Assembly (NCBI RefSeq): GCF_014898055.3 | Contig: NW_023601433.1 | Coordinates: 47,735,876-47,799,875 of the forward strand | Reading direction: 5' to 3' | DNA: 64,000 nt | Source of the DNA: Talpa occidentalis | Taxonomy: Eukaryota > Chordata > Mammalia > Eulipotyphla > Talpidae | Shown: positions 10,461 to 21,579 of the stretch, in pieces | Numbering within the stretch: position 1 is the first letter of the stretch | How the letters are laid out: every line of letters begins with the position of its first letter | The notes under the pieces: generated by a model | What the model saw: only the letters and a program-made list of their open reading frames with translations | Databases searched by the model: none | What the model was told of the DNA's origin: nothing | Position numbers and translations under genes: made by a program

Positions 10461-12435
10461 CACTTATTCTGGAACAAAAGTAGATAAGTTTCTTCTGAAC
10501 CTGGTGAGGATCTTAGGTCTATCTACAAATTATCTTCTAAAGATGAAAAAAACTGCCCCTATCATGCTGAGTGCATCTTGAAAATAGTTTTGGTGTTACT
10601 GGGCCATCTCTGGGTGACTACAGTTAGGGTACTACTGTTCAAACATTTTATCAAATAACAACAGAAATACATTCTAGCACTTTTTAAGGGGGTGAAATAT
10701 ACAGTGACAACAATTTTATGACATGTCCTGGAGGTTTTACAACAGATTTTGCCTCTTGAAGATATGATTTTCAGTGATGGGGCCTCTAGTGTTGGTAGGG
10801 GTCCGAGGAAGAACTCATAGCACAAAGTATTATGCCAGGGGAGATGTTTTCAGAACTGAGCAATTTTTTGAAAGAAGAGACTAGAAAGCTTAAGGAGTCG
10901 AAAGAGACTATTTAAAAGAGATATGACTGGACTAGGAGTTACAGATGAGGAATGAAGTGAATTATTTTTGTATCATGAGTTCCTTTAAAAAATGATTTGC
11001 TAAAATAGTTTCTATGCACAATTACTCAGAGTAGTGGTGTCATTGGGGAGGAACTAACTAGCTGGCTGAATGATTATACTAAGCACTCTGAAATTTCATC
11101 TGTGTGGAAATGCAACTGTATTAATTAAGATTCTGATGGACTTACTGTTATCTGCTGATCTATAAATACCTGTGCTCTGGTAACTTGAATAAGTTCTAAA
11201 GCCTACAGAAAAGCATTAGATGAATTTTAAGGATTTTACTTATACACACACACACATATATATAATAGATATATTAGTAAAACCAAGTAACATTAAATTC
11301 ATCCCTTTGCCATAGGTAATATTTTTGATTTAATAAACAAGAAAAAAATTTCCCCCAGTATTTCCTTTTTCCATTCTGTCCTGTCATTTATTCAAACTGT
11401 AGGAATGTTCAGACTATTGGCTTTTGAAGGGAAAATGAGTACAAAGCAGAAAAACTTGTTCGTGGATTTGGTTTTCCTTTTAGAGGGAAAAGCAGGAACT
11501 CAACCTAGTTAAGATTTGTGAGAGGCTCTCATGAGTAAAATCAGTTACCCACCTCATCTTCTACCCCTCAGCCTCCTGCCCTAGGACAGATATCTAGGCC
11601 CAGACAGAGGGGTGTATGAAAGAGTGGAGAATGGGCAGACATACACTGAAGGAATGCCGATCCCCTGGGTTGAGCCATAGCCAATACCCCTCCTACAGCA
11701 GCTCACCTGGAGGAGGAAGACTAGCTGTCCTTTACCAATACTATATATATAGAGTATATAAAATATATAATATAGTCTATAACATATAGTATATATAGTA
11801 TAAATAGTATACTTTTATAGTATAAGTACAGCATAAATACAGTATAAATATATATAGTATAACACATATATATTTTACATCTGCATTTGTTTTTGTACAG
11901 TGTATGATTTCTCCTCTTAGGTGGTGGGAATTTTACAGGGACTACAGCAATACTTTTAAACCCAGTAGAGAGGTTCCTTTGAACCGTCCCTGAAAATGTT
12001 TAAGAGAAAGATGTGGGACTCTGGACACCTAGCTCATCAATGAAAGGGGAAAGACACTCATCACATCTATACTTGGCTGGGCTCAATAACAAGTCAAAAT
12101 CTTCCCACCCCTGCCTGAGGTGTAAAATTCCTTTATATAGGCATATGAATGTCACCTTAATTTTCTTTGCCATGGTGCTATTTTTGTATTGATATACTAG
12201 AAATGAGAGTATATACTCAGTCTCTTGTAGTGCATTAATGAGTGGGGTAAATCCCCCTGCTAGGGTAGACTTTTTAAAACAGATATTATCAGATGATTTT
12301 CAATATAAAACAATTTAGGGACTTCTAGGTTATCTCTCAACCACAGAGTGCAATGCCATTCATAGTTGTGCCCATTACATCATTCTAGCCCTTTTGGCCA
12401 CTTCTTACCAACTACACACCTTTCATAAGAGGCAA
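10461..12435. other. Unassigned AT-rich DNA
   Basis: No gene recognised. Includes a short CA/TA microsatellite near 11243-11275 and the AT-rich low-complexity tract annotated separately. Confidence -1.
11738..11878. repeat. AT-rich degenerate (tata/agta) low-complexity tract
   Basis: About 140 bp built from imperfect tatata, agtata and ataaatac units with almost no G or C. Typical of a decayed microsatellite. Confidence -1.
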
Positions 12436-12439
12436 ATCA

Positions 12440-12880
12440 GATTAGTTACTGCTCTCTAAGAGCCTATGCCTGCCCACACTTCCATACTTTTGCTTGTGAT
12501 CTTCCTCTGTCTGAAACACTGGTTCTTCTGTACCCTCATTTTCACTACTCAGATCCTACCCAATATGCTCACTTCCCTGCAAGTAAAATGATGCTCTCAC
12601 GCACTAGGTAGAACAGTCTTTGTCCTCATTCAAAGTCCAGGGAGACATCACTTTCTAAATTAACCTTCCTTTGCCTGCTTCCATCCACCAAACCCACCTC
12701 CCAGTGAGAATTGTATTAGTTAGCATTACAGTATTTAGGTCCCAACACTTTTTTATAAATTGTAAATTTATTCTTCTTGCAATAGAGTGCTCCCTGAGAG
12801 CAGATGCTGTGTCCCTGGTATAGAGTTTGCATTTAGCTATGACTCAACAGATATTTGTCAAATTTATTGGAAATAATAGG
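12440..12880 (+). repeat. L2 3'-end relic
   Basis: Matches the L2 3' layout in order: 'cttttgcttgtgatcttcctctgtctg', 'actcagatcctaccc', 'gtgctccctgagagcagatgctgtgtc' and 'caacagatatttgtcaaat'. Diverged and non-coding. Confidence -1.
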
Positions 12881-13792
12881 AAATAATTATTTGATGGTTT
12901 CTGACCTGTATGTGTAGACAGATGGATAATATTGTTATACATAATCTAGTTAAAATTCCCAGAGGCATATTGTTGGGAAAGTAGTTCCCTAACTATCTTT
13001 TAGTAATTGTTGAAAATCTATCACAGTTAATGTTTTTGTGACAAATATTTTGGCAACCCATATAGAGTATCTTCTGTGTGCTAGATATGGCCCACAATGA
13101 CCCTTTGTTCCAATTCTACTGTGTCAAAGAAAGGTTAGGTGATAGCAAGGAAATGGAGGAGGGGATGTAGGAAATTTAGCTAATCTGGGTCTTTTTATTA
13201 TTCCTCTATAATCCTCAATGCCCAAAGATTCCAATGAAGAGGAAGTTTGGGATGATCTTCAGGCAGAGAGAGGAGACACCATGGGATAGAAATCTGTGAC
13301 TTGGCAAAGCTGAACCCAATGTGAGCTTGTGCCTTTGTGCTTCTAAAAGGAAGGTCATTTGAGAATGGAGAGGAAATTTATATTTTGTGGCATAAGAAGT
13401 GGGCAGCTAGAGTGAGGATGAGTTTTTACATCCTGTGCTTGGCATCCAGCCTCTTGAATTGATAAGCGTTCCAGATTTTTTGCTTAAGATCCGATTGAGT
13501 CACTTTTGGCCAGAGAGAAACTCTGCAGCAGGGAAAATTTTGGCAACCTTTCATGTTCCTTTGCCACAGATAGAAGTCATATTTCCATTGACAAAGGACA
13601 GTTAACATGGTGAATTAGGCTGAAAAACAGTTTCAAAATCATTGTGTCCACCTTCAAAATCTCTATATTCCAGTACATAACTGTGACTCTGCTGGATACT
13701 GCGCAGAAAGTTACCATAAGTGGGTTTAGTCATTATCTTTAAGGAGTCTATGTGACTGATACTGAGTAAAGGGGTGAAATGCAGTAGGCCTT
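12881..13792. other. Unassigned DNA
   Basis: No gene, repeat or RNA signal recognised. Confidence -1.
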
Positions 13793-13856
13793 AAACCCAT
13801 TACTACAATGAATAAAGTTAAACCCATTAAACCCATTACTACAATGAATAAAGTTA
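13793..13856 (+). repeat. 36-bp tandem duplication
   Basis: The 28-bp segment beginning aaacccattactacaatg occurs twice without mismatch (13793-13820 and 13829-13856), separated by an extra partial 'aacccatt'. Its identity suggests a recent slippage or duplication event. Confidence -1.
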
Positions 13857-13962
13857 CATACCCAAATAAATGCCTGAGCCTTCCCCTATCCTATCACTAA
13901 ATTGGCTTGTGTTATACCGAGCCCCCAAAAAGGCCTTAATTCCTTAGAAACTACTGATCTTT

Positions 13963-14093
13963 GGGCCTTCCCTGGTGGTGCAGCGGTTGAGTGCTGGGTT
14001 GCGGGGCTGCCCGCAGCCTCTGCAGTGCCAGTTCAATCCCCGGCCACCGGTGAGGGTCCCACCAAAAAAAAACAAAAAAAAAACAAAAAAAAA
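13963..14093 (+). mobile_element. Short head-only copy of the tRNA-derived SINE
   Basis: Only the tRNA-related head (starting GGGCCTTCCCTGGTGG, through a B-box-like ccagttcaatccccgg and 'gagggtccca') is present, followed directly by A-runs broken by single C residues. The normal 3' body, AATAAA motifs and TCTTT are missing. A perfect 15-bp duplication aaactactgatcttt flanks it (13948-13962 and 14094-14108), so it inserted in this short form. Confidence -1.
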
Positions 14094-14108
14094 AAACTAC
14101 TGATCTTT

Positions 14109-15517
14109 ACCTGCCTATTTATCATCCAAGTCTGCCCTGTAGACTAAATCACCAGGGTCATGTCCCTGGACATAGTCATATGGGAAAATTTGCTCACCCA
14201 GAGTTAAACTTGTTGGATGGGGACTGTTGTGAGATGGGAGACGAAAGAGGGTACCCTTGGGGAAAGCCTGCGTTCAACATCCACCCACCTGGTAGATTAG
14301 AACCCAGACTTTCTGATGATCATTTCATTCCCACCTTTTTTGGAAGTATGCTTCACGCTTAATACTTAACAGTTGAGAATAGAGAACAATAAGAGGAAAA
14401 GAGATGGCTTTTACCTATGTACACGCACAGGTCCCCTAGGCAAGATTGAGGAAATCATTGGAGCAAAGCCAAATACAGTTCTCTTTGTTTTGAACCCTAG
14501 GGCAGTGCTGAGGGATGAAACTCTGAGGTGATGGAGTAGAGAGGAATGTTTATAGTCTAATAGCTTAGTTTTCCCCTCTGGACATTTTTTTTTCAGATTT
14601 TTATGCCATCAGATGCCAGGGCCATTCCTAGGAAAGAAACAGTTGCTGCTGGGTTCTCTGCCAGGGCCTGGAAATTCCTTTCTAATGGGGTACTGGTGGT
14701 TGATATTCACATCCTTGCTACTTCCTTCCTCTCCTGCTGATTGCTCCTTAGTGGAGCAGGCTTCCATGGGTGGATGTGGGAAGTGGTTCTACCATGGGAG
14801 AGAGAGTACAGCTTGCTTTGACTGACTCATGCCGATGGCAGAAGCCACCAAATTCCTAGAGTAAATTCAATCCCAGGAACTCAGAGGCAAATATGAACTT
14901 ACACGGTAGTTCTTTCTATATATTATATAATGTATTTGGATGTATGCAGAGGAAGAGTTGTGAAAATTGACTCATATTCTCTTTTCTGATAATGATGACA
15001 AGGGGCATAGGATGATGAACCTTTGGGGAAAGGTATCATACTTATTAACTTTGTGTACTTCCCATATCCATTTGGATAGGTCTTTTCTCAGAATATGTAT
15101 TTGGTGCATATTTAGAAAACAATGGATTGCAGTACCATATTACTTCATAAGTTCATTAATTCCATAAATACCCACTGAGGGCTTACTATGAATAAAGTTA
15201 ACATGCTTTGTGTGAGATTGAGAACCTTGAATTGGGATTTGGCAACACTGTCAGACAGAATAGGGACAGAAGCCAGGACCAGATGGATTAAGAAGAGTAT
15301 CTTAGTTTTGGAGGCTGGCTGCAGAGAGGCAGCTTGATGGCCAAAGAGTACTGGCCCAGTGGATGGTGAGCTTGGCTATTGTGGCACAGGGAAGCTACAA
15401 TTTTTTGACTACTGTGTACCATTCACTTCTCATAATCAGTCAATGACCTAACCATAAGCATTATTTTCTTCATTTTGAAGATGACTCTACTGAAGGTTGG
15501 GGAGTCTACTGTTTGCT
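14109..15517. other. Unassigned DNA
   Basis: No gene recognised. Short frames lack family resemblance. A faint MIR/L2-like patch ('aaatacccactgagggcttactatg') lies near 15165-15195. Confidence -1.
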
Positions 15518-15606
15518 CTCTGGCTGGGGATTGAACTTATGCATCAGTGGGTGGCAAAAGCTTGATAGTGCTGAGACTTTTCACCCATGCACCACCAGGG
15601 AGGCCA
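15518..15606 (-). mobile_element. SINE head fragment (old)
   Basis: Ends in 'gcaccaccagggaggcc' and contains 'ggctggggattgaact', the reverse complement of the tRNA-like head with its B box. The body and tail are absent and the copy is strongly diverged. No duplication seen. Confidence -1.
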
Positions 15607-15954
15607 CTGAACCCACAACCTTAAACAGCTATCCATATAACACCCCCAAGTGTGGTAAGGTAGGTGTCAGTGAAGAGACTCTCACATGATGGGCTGTGCA
15701 TAGCAGTCAGTAAGGAAAGGGAATTAAGAATTTCTTTTTGTTTTGTTTCAGAACACAACCAGTCATAGAAAGGAAGATAAGTTGTAAGAATATGGTAGAT
15801 ATCTACATGTTAGATAAATTGTAAGAATATAAGGATAAAGACTTAAAGACAGGATACTTGTTTCAGTGAGATGCCTGAAATAACAGGCTGGGAAAATAAG
15901 TAGACAACTAGCAGTGGATAGTCATTTGAATGGTCTAATCAGGCAGGTTGTTGG

Positions 15955-16075
15955 AAAAATATAACCTGGTACCTATAAGCAAGGATAATTCAAAATTATA
16001 ATATAAAAATATAACCTGGTACCTATAAGCAAGGATAATTCAAAAATATAACCTGGTACCTATAAGCAAGGATAA
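15955..16075 (+). repeat. Three-copy tandem repeat
   Basis: The unit beginning aaaaatataacctggtacct and ending aagcaaggata occurs three times, starting near 15955, 16005 and 16042. Spacing is unequal (50 and 37 bp) because an AT-rich insert separates copies one and two. Copies are virtually identical, implying recent expansion. Confidence -1.
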
Positions 16076-16377
16076 AATTTGATTAGTTGCTTGCCTAGGA
16101 TCCAATAAATCAGAATGGATACTAGATTTAATCTTGAAAAAAAGTCTTGATGAGCCATGCTAATGTGGTGAGTCAGCTACCAATGCTGTTGCTGCTGGAC
16201 AATGGGGCTAATGAGCTAAAATTAGGGCTTTGAAAGTGCTAGAAATAGTACAGCCCTTAGGACTGCTCCTGCTTACACAGTCACAGTGGGACAAAGACAC
16301 TACCATTTTGCTGTGTCTCACCTGGCCCTAAATAATTCTGTCTCTGTGGGAGAAAGCTGATTTCCAATTATGATTAA

Positions 16378-16460
16378 GGCAGCCCGCGCTTTTCGTCACC
16401 TGGGCAGTGGAATGCTTCCCGAAGGAAGGCAAGCTCGTGACGACCCAAGGAGCCAGGAAA
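16378..16460. other. Isolated CpG-containing block with inverted TGACG-type sites
   Basis: Within AT-rich DNA this block holds several CpGs (cccgcgcttttcgtcac, tcccgaagg, ctcgtgacgac). The 7-mer tcgtcac at 16393-16399 recurs inverted as gtgacga at 16437-16443. These look like CRE half-sites, so the block could be a regulatory element, but this rests on motifs alone. Confidence -1.
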
Positions 16461-17205
16461 GGAGGGCTGGAAAAAGGCATTGCTACTCATCTTAATAGCT
16501 TTCAGTTCTTGTCTTCAGGATATGCCACGATTTCATATTCATTCAAGGTCGAGTGATCTTGATTTCTAGGAAGTTTAATTCTAAAATGAGTACTTACTTG
16601 GATATGAATATATATAGTACTTGTAATAGTAGCAAATAATATCTAGCCATCCCATCAAGAACTTATATAAAGTGACTCACACAAGAAAAAAAAATTTTCT
16701 CTCTTCTAACAATCCAGGATTAATATGGCATTGTGTTAGGATCCAAGATCTTCCTGTTGAGTTGCTCTGTCCTCTTGAAAAGCTTAACCTCATCTACACT
16801 GTCCATCTGCATATCAGTTATATTTGGAGGGTGGGGTGGACATAATCCATAGGTGAATATGTCACTTCTGTTATATACCTCACTAACCAGAACTTAGTCA
16901 CATGGCTTTAAGAAGACTGAGAAAAGTACTTTTTAAAACTCTACAATGGTCTTTCTGCTAAAACCTGGGCATTCTATTAACAAAAGGAGATATAGATTAG
17001 AAGTCTCTCTCACAGTTTCCATTTTGGCCACTCAGATATCTATCTGCGTTTTTCTTTCCTTATTGGCCACACCTAGCCTTGCCCAAGACAGACTGTCTAA
17101 AGTTGCATTTATGTCAGTGTACCCAGCTCGAAGTTTAGGATCTCTGAATTATGTACTGTCATCTCTGTCACATCTTATGATGGTCCTGTACATTATAAAA
17201 ACAAA
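16461..17205. other. Unassigned DNA
   Basis: No gene or repeat recognised. The short frame beginning at 16946 has no family resemblance. Confidence -1.
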
Positions 17206-17222
17206 GCATCTGTTTCCTCTTT

Positions 17223-17513
17223 TTTTTTAAATATATTTTATTTTATTTATTTTTTAAGATTTATTTATACAAGCACTGGGTACAGTCAGAAGCGCAGGAG
17301 GGTGGGAGAATTCACCAGAGCCATAGCAGGGAGCTGAGGAGGCAGAAGGACCGAAGTACACTGCTGAGGGGAGCAGCGGGCAGTAGGAGAGGTCTGCGCG
17401 CCATGTGGGAACCCTCCGGTGGCCAGGGAGCAGCCGGGGATCGAACCAGCGCCGCAGAGGCTGCGGGCAGCTTCGCAACCCAGCGCTCAACCACTGCGCC
17501 ACCGGGGAGGCCC
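17223..17513 (-). mobile_element. tRNA-derived SINE, younger subfamily
   Basis: Full length, reverse orientation. It contains 'caagcactgggtacagtcag', 'gcagaaggaccgaagtacac' and the head ending ggggaggcc. A perfect 17-bp duplication gcatctgtttcctcttt flanks it (17206-17222 and 17514-17530), showing endonuclease-primed insertion. Confidence -1.
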
Positions 17514-17530
17514 GCATCTGTTTCCTCTTT

Positions 17531-19858
17531 GAACTTAACATTCAATAATAGCACAGGATAAGATTAATGACTAAAAAATCCCATTCAGAAAAGTTAAGAA
17601 TGAGAAATACACAATGGTCATTGATTCAAAGCAATGATTATTCCTACCAGGCAGAAATAGCAAATGTCCTTACCTTGGTTGTACGGTAATTTCCTGCTGA
17701 CTATCCCTGGTGTAGTGCCCAGTGTTAAGAGCCTGAACCCCTGACAAATTTAGAGCGGAACGTCAAGTCAGCTTTTAAATTTTTGAATAAGAAATTGTTA
17801 TTCCTGGTCCCTCTGACAGCAGAAAAATCTACATCCTAAGTAATATGGTGATTTTAAGTGTTTTTGTAGACATTGAGGTCTAGAGGGCTTAATTCCTAAC
17901 ATTCTTGTACATTGGGACTTTTTTTTTTTAAATTTCAAGTGAGAGAAAACCATGTCAAGGGAATTGAGGTGTGAGGAATATTTAGTGGCTCATTGACCTG
18001 AATTATATGTTGGGCAAAGTTGGACCTAGATCTTGGAATAATGGAATTGAAGATGAACAGTTACTCAGTTTTCTGATTCCCTTGTCTCTGCTTCTCCTAA
18101 TGTGCCAGCTTCTTATTTTCCTACTACAAACCTGCTGTTTCCATATGGCAGAAAACATGGCTACTAGTGGACCCCAGATTCCACTAGAGAACACAGTGAC
18201 CTATCTTTTATTTAAAAATCAGAGATTCCCAGTGCAGGGCTATGGACTGTGTGTGGTAACTTGAATATTGCACAGTAAGCACTTCAACCAATAGCTAGCT
18301 CCATAAGTGCTGGGAAGAGCATTTTCCAGAAGGAAAAAGAGAAGCCTGGATAAACATAACTTAGCTGCCTCCTGCAGACCTAGGGGTGACTACTGACGAC
18401 TGAAATCAAGTTTTCTGAGTCGTGTTCCAATGTACTTTCAAGTTCATCTTTTCTGTTTTTGGCTTAGTCAATTTTTATTTCTGACAGTTAATTTTGGTTG
18501 AATTTTAGCTGCCGTGTTCTAAGTTCAGCAAGGATGCGCAAGTGACAGGTAATAATCCTACTCAGTCTTGTGAGCCAGTTAACACTGCTAACAGGCAGAA
18601 CTATTAATGTGCTGACTTACTTTCCTAACATAGTAATCCTCTGGCAGCCTGAGCTTTACTGATTGGTATTTGACCTAATAAAACTGATCTGGATAATCTT
18701 TTGTGGTCTTCAAAGATGTCATTCTAACTGGAGATTAAAATATTTTTTTTCCTTTGGTTAAAGTAAGTTTTATATTTTTACAGATACATACTTTCCAACC
18801 ACCTTGCTGGTCCTGATTATTAGGAATATCTTCTATTACAGATTGTGGAAATACAAATGAAAGCCTTAGGACCCTCTTAGTCAGCTCAATCATGAAGCTG
18901 AATCCTTTCACAGCAAAGGGCTGTTGGCTGTGTCCACTGGCATAGAAAGATTCAGTGGGTTAATTCAAGGGAGGCTAACAAGGAAAGAAAGCAATAAAAC
19001 TCCAGACAGAAGAAAGGAAACTAACAAACAATAAAAAATGGCAGGAAGGCTCCCAACCCATCTGTAACCTATTAGAATGTTGTGAATCAGGGCTATTGTG
19101 ATAGAGTAAATGAAACTCTTTTAGGCACGACAGTTCTGGGACTTTCTTTGAAGGGTCTTGCTGATGTTGGTAAAAAAAAAATACATATAAGAACAACCAA
19201 TTACTAATATGGATGTGCCCTTAAATCAACTTCTATAAAACAAATTTTCTAAGGATACTGTGTATTTAAAATTAAAATCATTTCAGATGAATTAGTGAAA
19301 CTTTTTTTTTCCATATGAAGTTCACTAATTTTTGTCCCAATGATAGGTGAAAGTGTGCTAAATAGTATGTATTTTAATTAATAGTTTTGTAATGTTTAAA
19401 TTTTTGTTTCTTATGTAGCAAATTCACATTTTGACTGGTAGGCACTATAATTCCTGGAATAAAGTCAGAAGGAAAATATGCTAACTGGAAATATTTCTGG
19501 GAAACTCACCTGAGTCCCTTAACTATTATAGAATTCAGGTAGAATAATTAAGGAATATTGGATCAAGGAAATTGGATCCAGGTAATTTAAATAATATTGT
19601 CTAAAATGAAAAAAACTGAACATGTAATTCTTCTGAATTAAAAAAAAAATCCATTTTGAAAAAAGGAAAATTCTGGGCAAAGATTATCAAGCAAGCTGCT
19701 CTTAAGAGGGAAGTGAAAAAACTGATTTATAATCTTGCTTAAAAATTGCACTGCCATTTAAATATGTTTTAAGATATCACTTATGAGAGGAAAAGGGATA
19801 TGTATGGTCATTTTAGAAATAAGAGAGATTTGGGAATGTCTTTGAAACCTGCAAAGTT
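17531..19858. other. Unassigned DNA
   Basis: No gene or interspersed repeat recognised. AT-rich with several short homopolymer runs. Confidence -1.
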
Positions 19859-19862
<4 letters not shown>

Positions 19863-19894
<32 letters not shown>

Positions 19895-19907
19895 GTGTGT
19901 GTGTGTT
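19863..19907 (+). repeat. (GA)n-(GT)n microsatellite
   Basis: About 14 GA units run into a short gtgagtgtgtgtgtgt tract. Confidence -1.
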
Positions 19908-20039
19908 CCCAGTGAATACACAGACAATATATTTCATCCATTCCCTTTGCCCTGCACTAGGTTCTGATGTTTGGTTGGGGAAGGTAGATTGACAGGCTGT
20001 AGTCATAGGAATACAGGTTATGGAATCTGACATTTTATT

Positions 20040-20130
20040 CAGACTCCATTTGAGTCACTTAACCATTTGGGACCATCAGGTCCTCATTTGCACAATGGCG
20101 ACACCCCAGGATTTTTCGGGTGATAAAACA
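20040..20130 (+). repeat. MIR relic
   Basis: 'tttgagtcacttaaccatttgg ... caggtcctcatttgcacaatgg' follows the MIR core order (tgacttgggcaagttacttaacc, tcagtttcctcatctgtaaaatggg). Ancient and diverged. Confidence -1.
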
Positions 20131-20955
20131 TGTTAAGGTGTACCAAGTGTTCAGCCATGAGGAGTTTTCGGTAACCGTTGCTGTTATTCTTATCATCCTG
20201 ACTAGTACTCTGAATCAGGATCTCATCTGGATCCAGGACTCTGTTGCCTGCAGGGAGCTGGCCATAGGCATTTATATGTCAGTTCTCAGCTGGGAAGGTT
20301 TCCTTCTCCCTAACCAAGGTCCAGCTCAGCAGCCGCTTTTCATTGCATGTGGAGATTTTGAAGGGATGGCATGGAGTTTGTTTTTCATCTTAGTGTTTTC
20401 CATCCAACTCGGTTTGACTGGGAACAGGCTCTCCTCCTGCCACCTGTCAGGGGAATGTATTTGCCAGAAAAGAGAATCTGCTCCCTGCTCCCACACACAC
20501 AATGCTGTCAACTGTTTTTCCATTTTCCTCACCTGTAGGGCTTAAGGCCAGACTTATTGCAGACTGGCACAACCACTGTGAGAGGAGAACACAGCATCTG
20601 GTCTTGGGAGCTCTCTGTTGTCTCAGCATCACTTATGTTTCCTCTTTTGTGCCTAGAGTCCAGGTTCCAGCTGATTTTGCCTTTTCTCTTTCTTGTAGGC
20701 ATGGGGGTGGCTGACACGTGTTTCTCCCTGACCTACCTCGCTGTGCTGCCGCAATCACTGACAGTCTTTCTATGCACTTGGGTTTTTAGCCTTGACTTGG
20801 GATTTTTTTAACTGCCCTTTGCCATCTTTGAACATAATTTGCTTGTTACAGTCTATACACATTACTGCCTGAATCTCCTTCTCCATTCTCTCTTTTCTAC
20901 ATTTTCCAGCCCTTTGCCATTCAGACAGCAAGTGATAGCAGAACAGATGAAAGGT
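20131..20955. other. Unassigned DNA
   Basis: Less AT-rich than its neighbours, with several overlapping chance frames on both strands. None resembles a known protein and no splice-bounded exon is evident. Confidence -1.
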
Positions 20956-20959
20956 GATG

Positions 20960-21115
20960 AGTATAGTGGGGAAAGAGATTTGCCATCATGCAGATCTGAA
21001 TTTGAATCCTAGTTCAGCCACTCTTTTGTTCTGGGGCACTGGACAAGTTACTTAACCTCTCTGAGCCCCTTCTTCTTAAATAGGTAAAGTCTAAAAACAA
21101 AACTGAAACTCTGTC
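20960..21115 (+). repeat. MIR relic
   Basis: Contains 'tgaatttgaatcctagttcagccac', 'caagttacttaacctctctg' and 'agccccttcttct', a clear MIR core and 3' segment. Confidence -1.
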
Positions 21116-21288
21116 ATAGTGCTCACAGGTGTCCTTGCATGCGGTGGAGTGTCACGGGACCATGCCTTGTTGTCAGGGGATTGGATTAATAATGATAAAA
21201 TGTCATAATAAGCCTGAGTCTACCAACAGTGAAAAGAAAAGTATAATGTTATCTAAATTAAATCAAGATTTGTTTAATAGTCATTTGC

Positions 21289-21569
21289 GGGCCTCCCTGG
21301 TGGCGCAGCAGTTGAGTGCTGGGTTGAGAAGCTGCCCGCAGCCTCTGCAGTGCCGGTTTGATCCCCGGCTGCTCCCCGGCCACTGGAGGAGGGTCCCACA
21401 TGGCGCGCAGACCTCTCCTGCCGCCCGCTGCTCCCCTCAGCAGTGTACTTCGGTCCTTCTGCCTGCTCTGCTCCCCGCTCTGGCTCTGGTGAATTCTCCC
21501 ACCCTCCTGCGCTTCTGAATGTACCCAGTCTTGCATAAATAAATAAATAAATCTTTAAAAAAAAAAAAA
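21289..21569 (+). mobile_element. tRNA-derived SINE, younger subfamily
   Basis: Full length in sense. Head gggcctccctggtggcgcag (A-box-like), degenerate B box ccggtttgatcccc, body through 'cttcggtccttctgcctgc', tail aataaataaataaatcttt then A-run. This is the T+ SINE layout. Flanking duplication agtcatttgc, 10 bp, at 21279-21288 and 21570-21579. Confidence -1.
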
Positions 21570-21579
21570 AGTCATTTGC

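Noticed and set aside
15955..16075. CRISPR-like array
   Set aside because: Unequal spacing, no unique spacers of regular length, and a vertebrate genomic context.
20120..20545. A 141-codon frame with overlapping frames on both strands
   Set aside because: No recognisable domain, no splice context, low-complexity hydrophobic runs, and overlap with a MIR relic at its edge; most likely chance.
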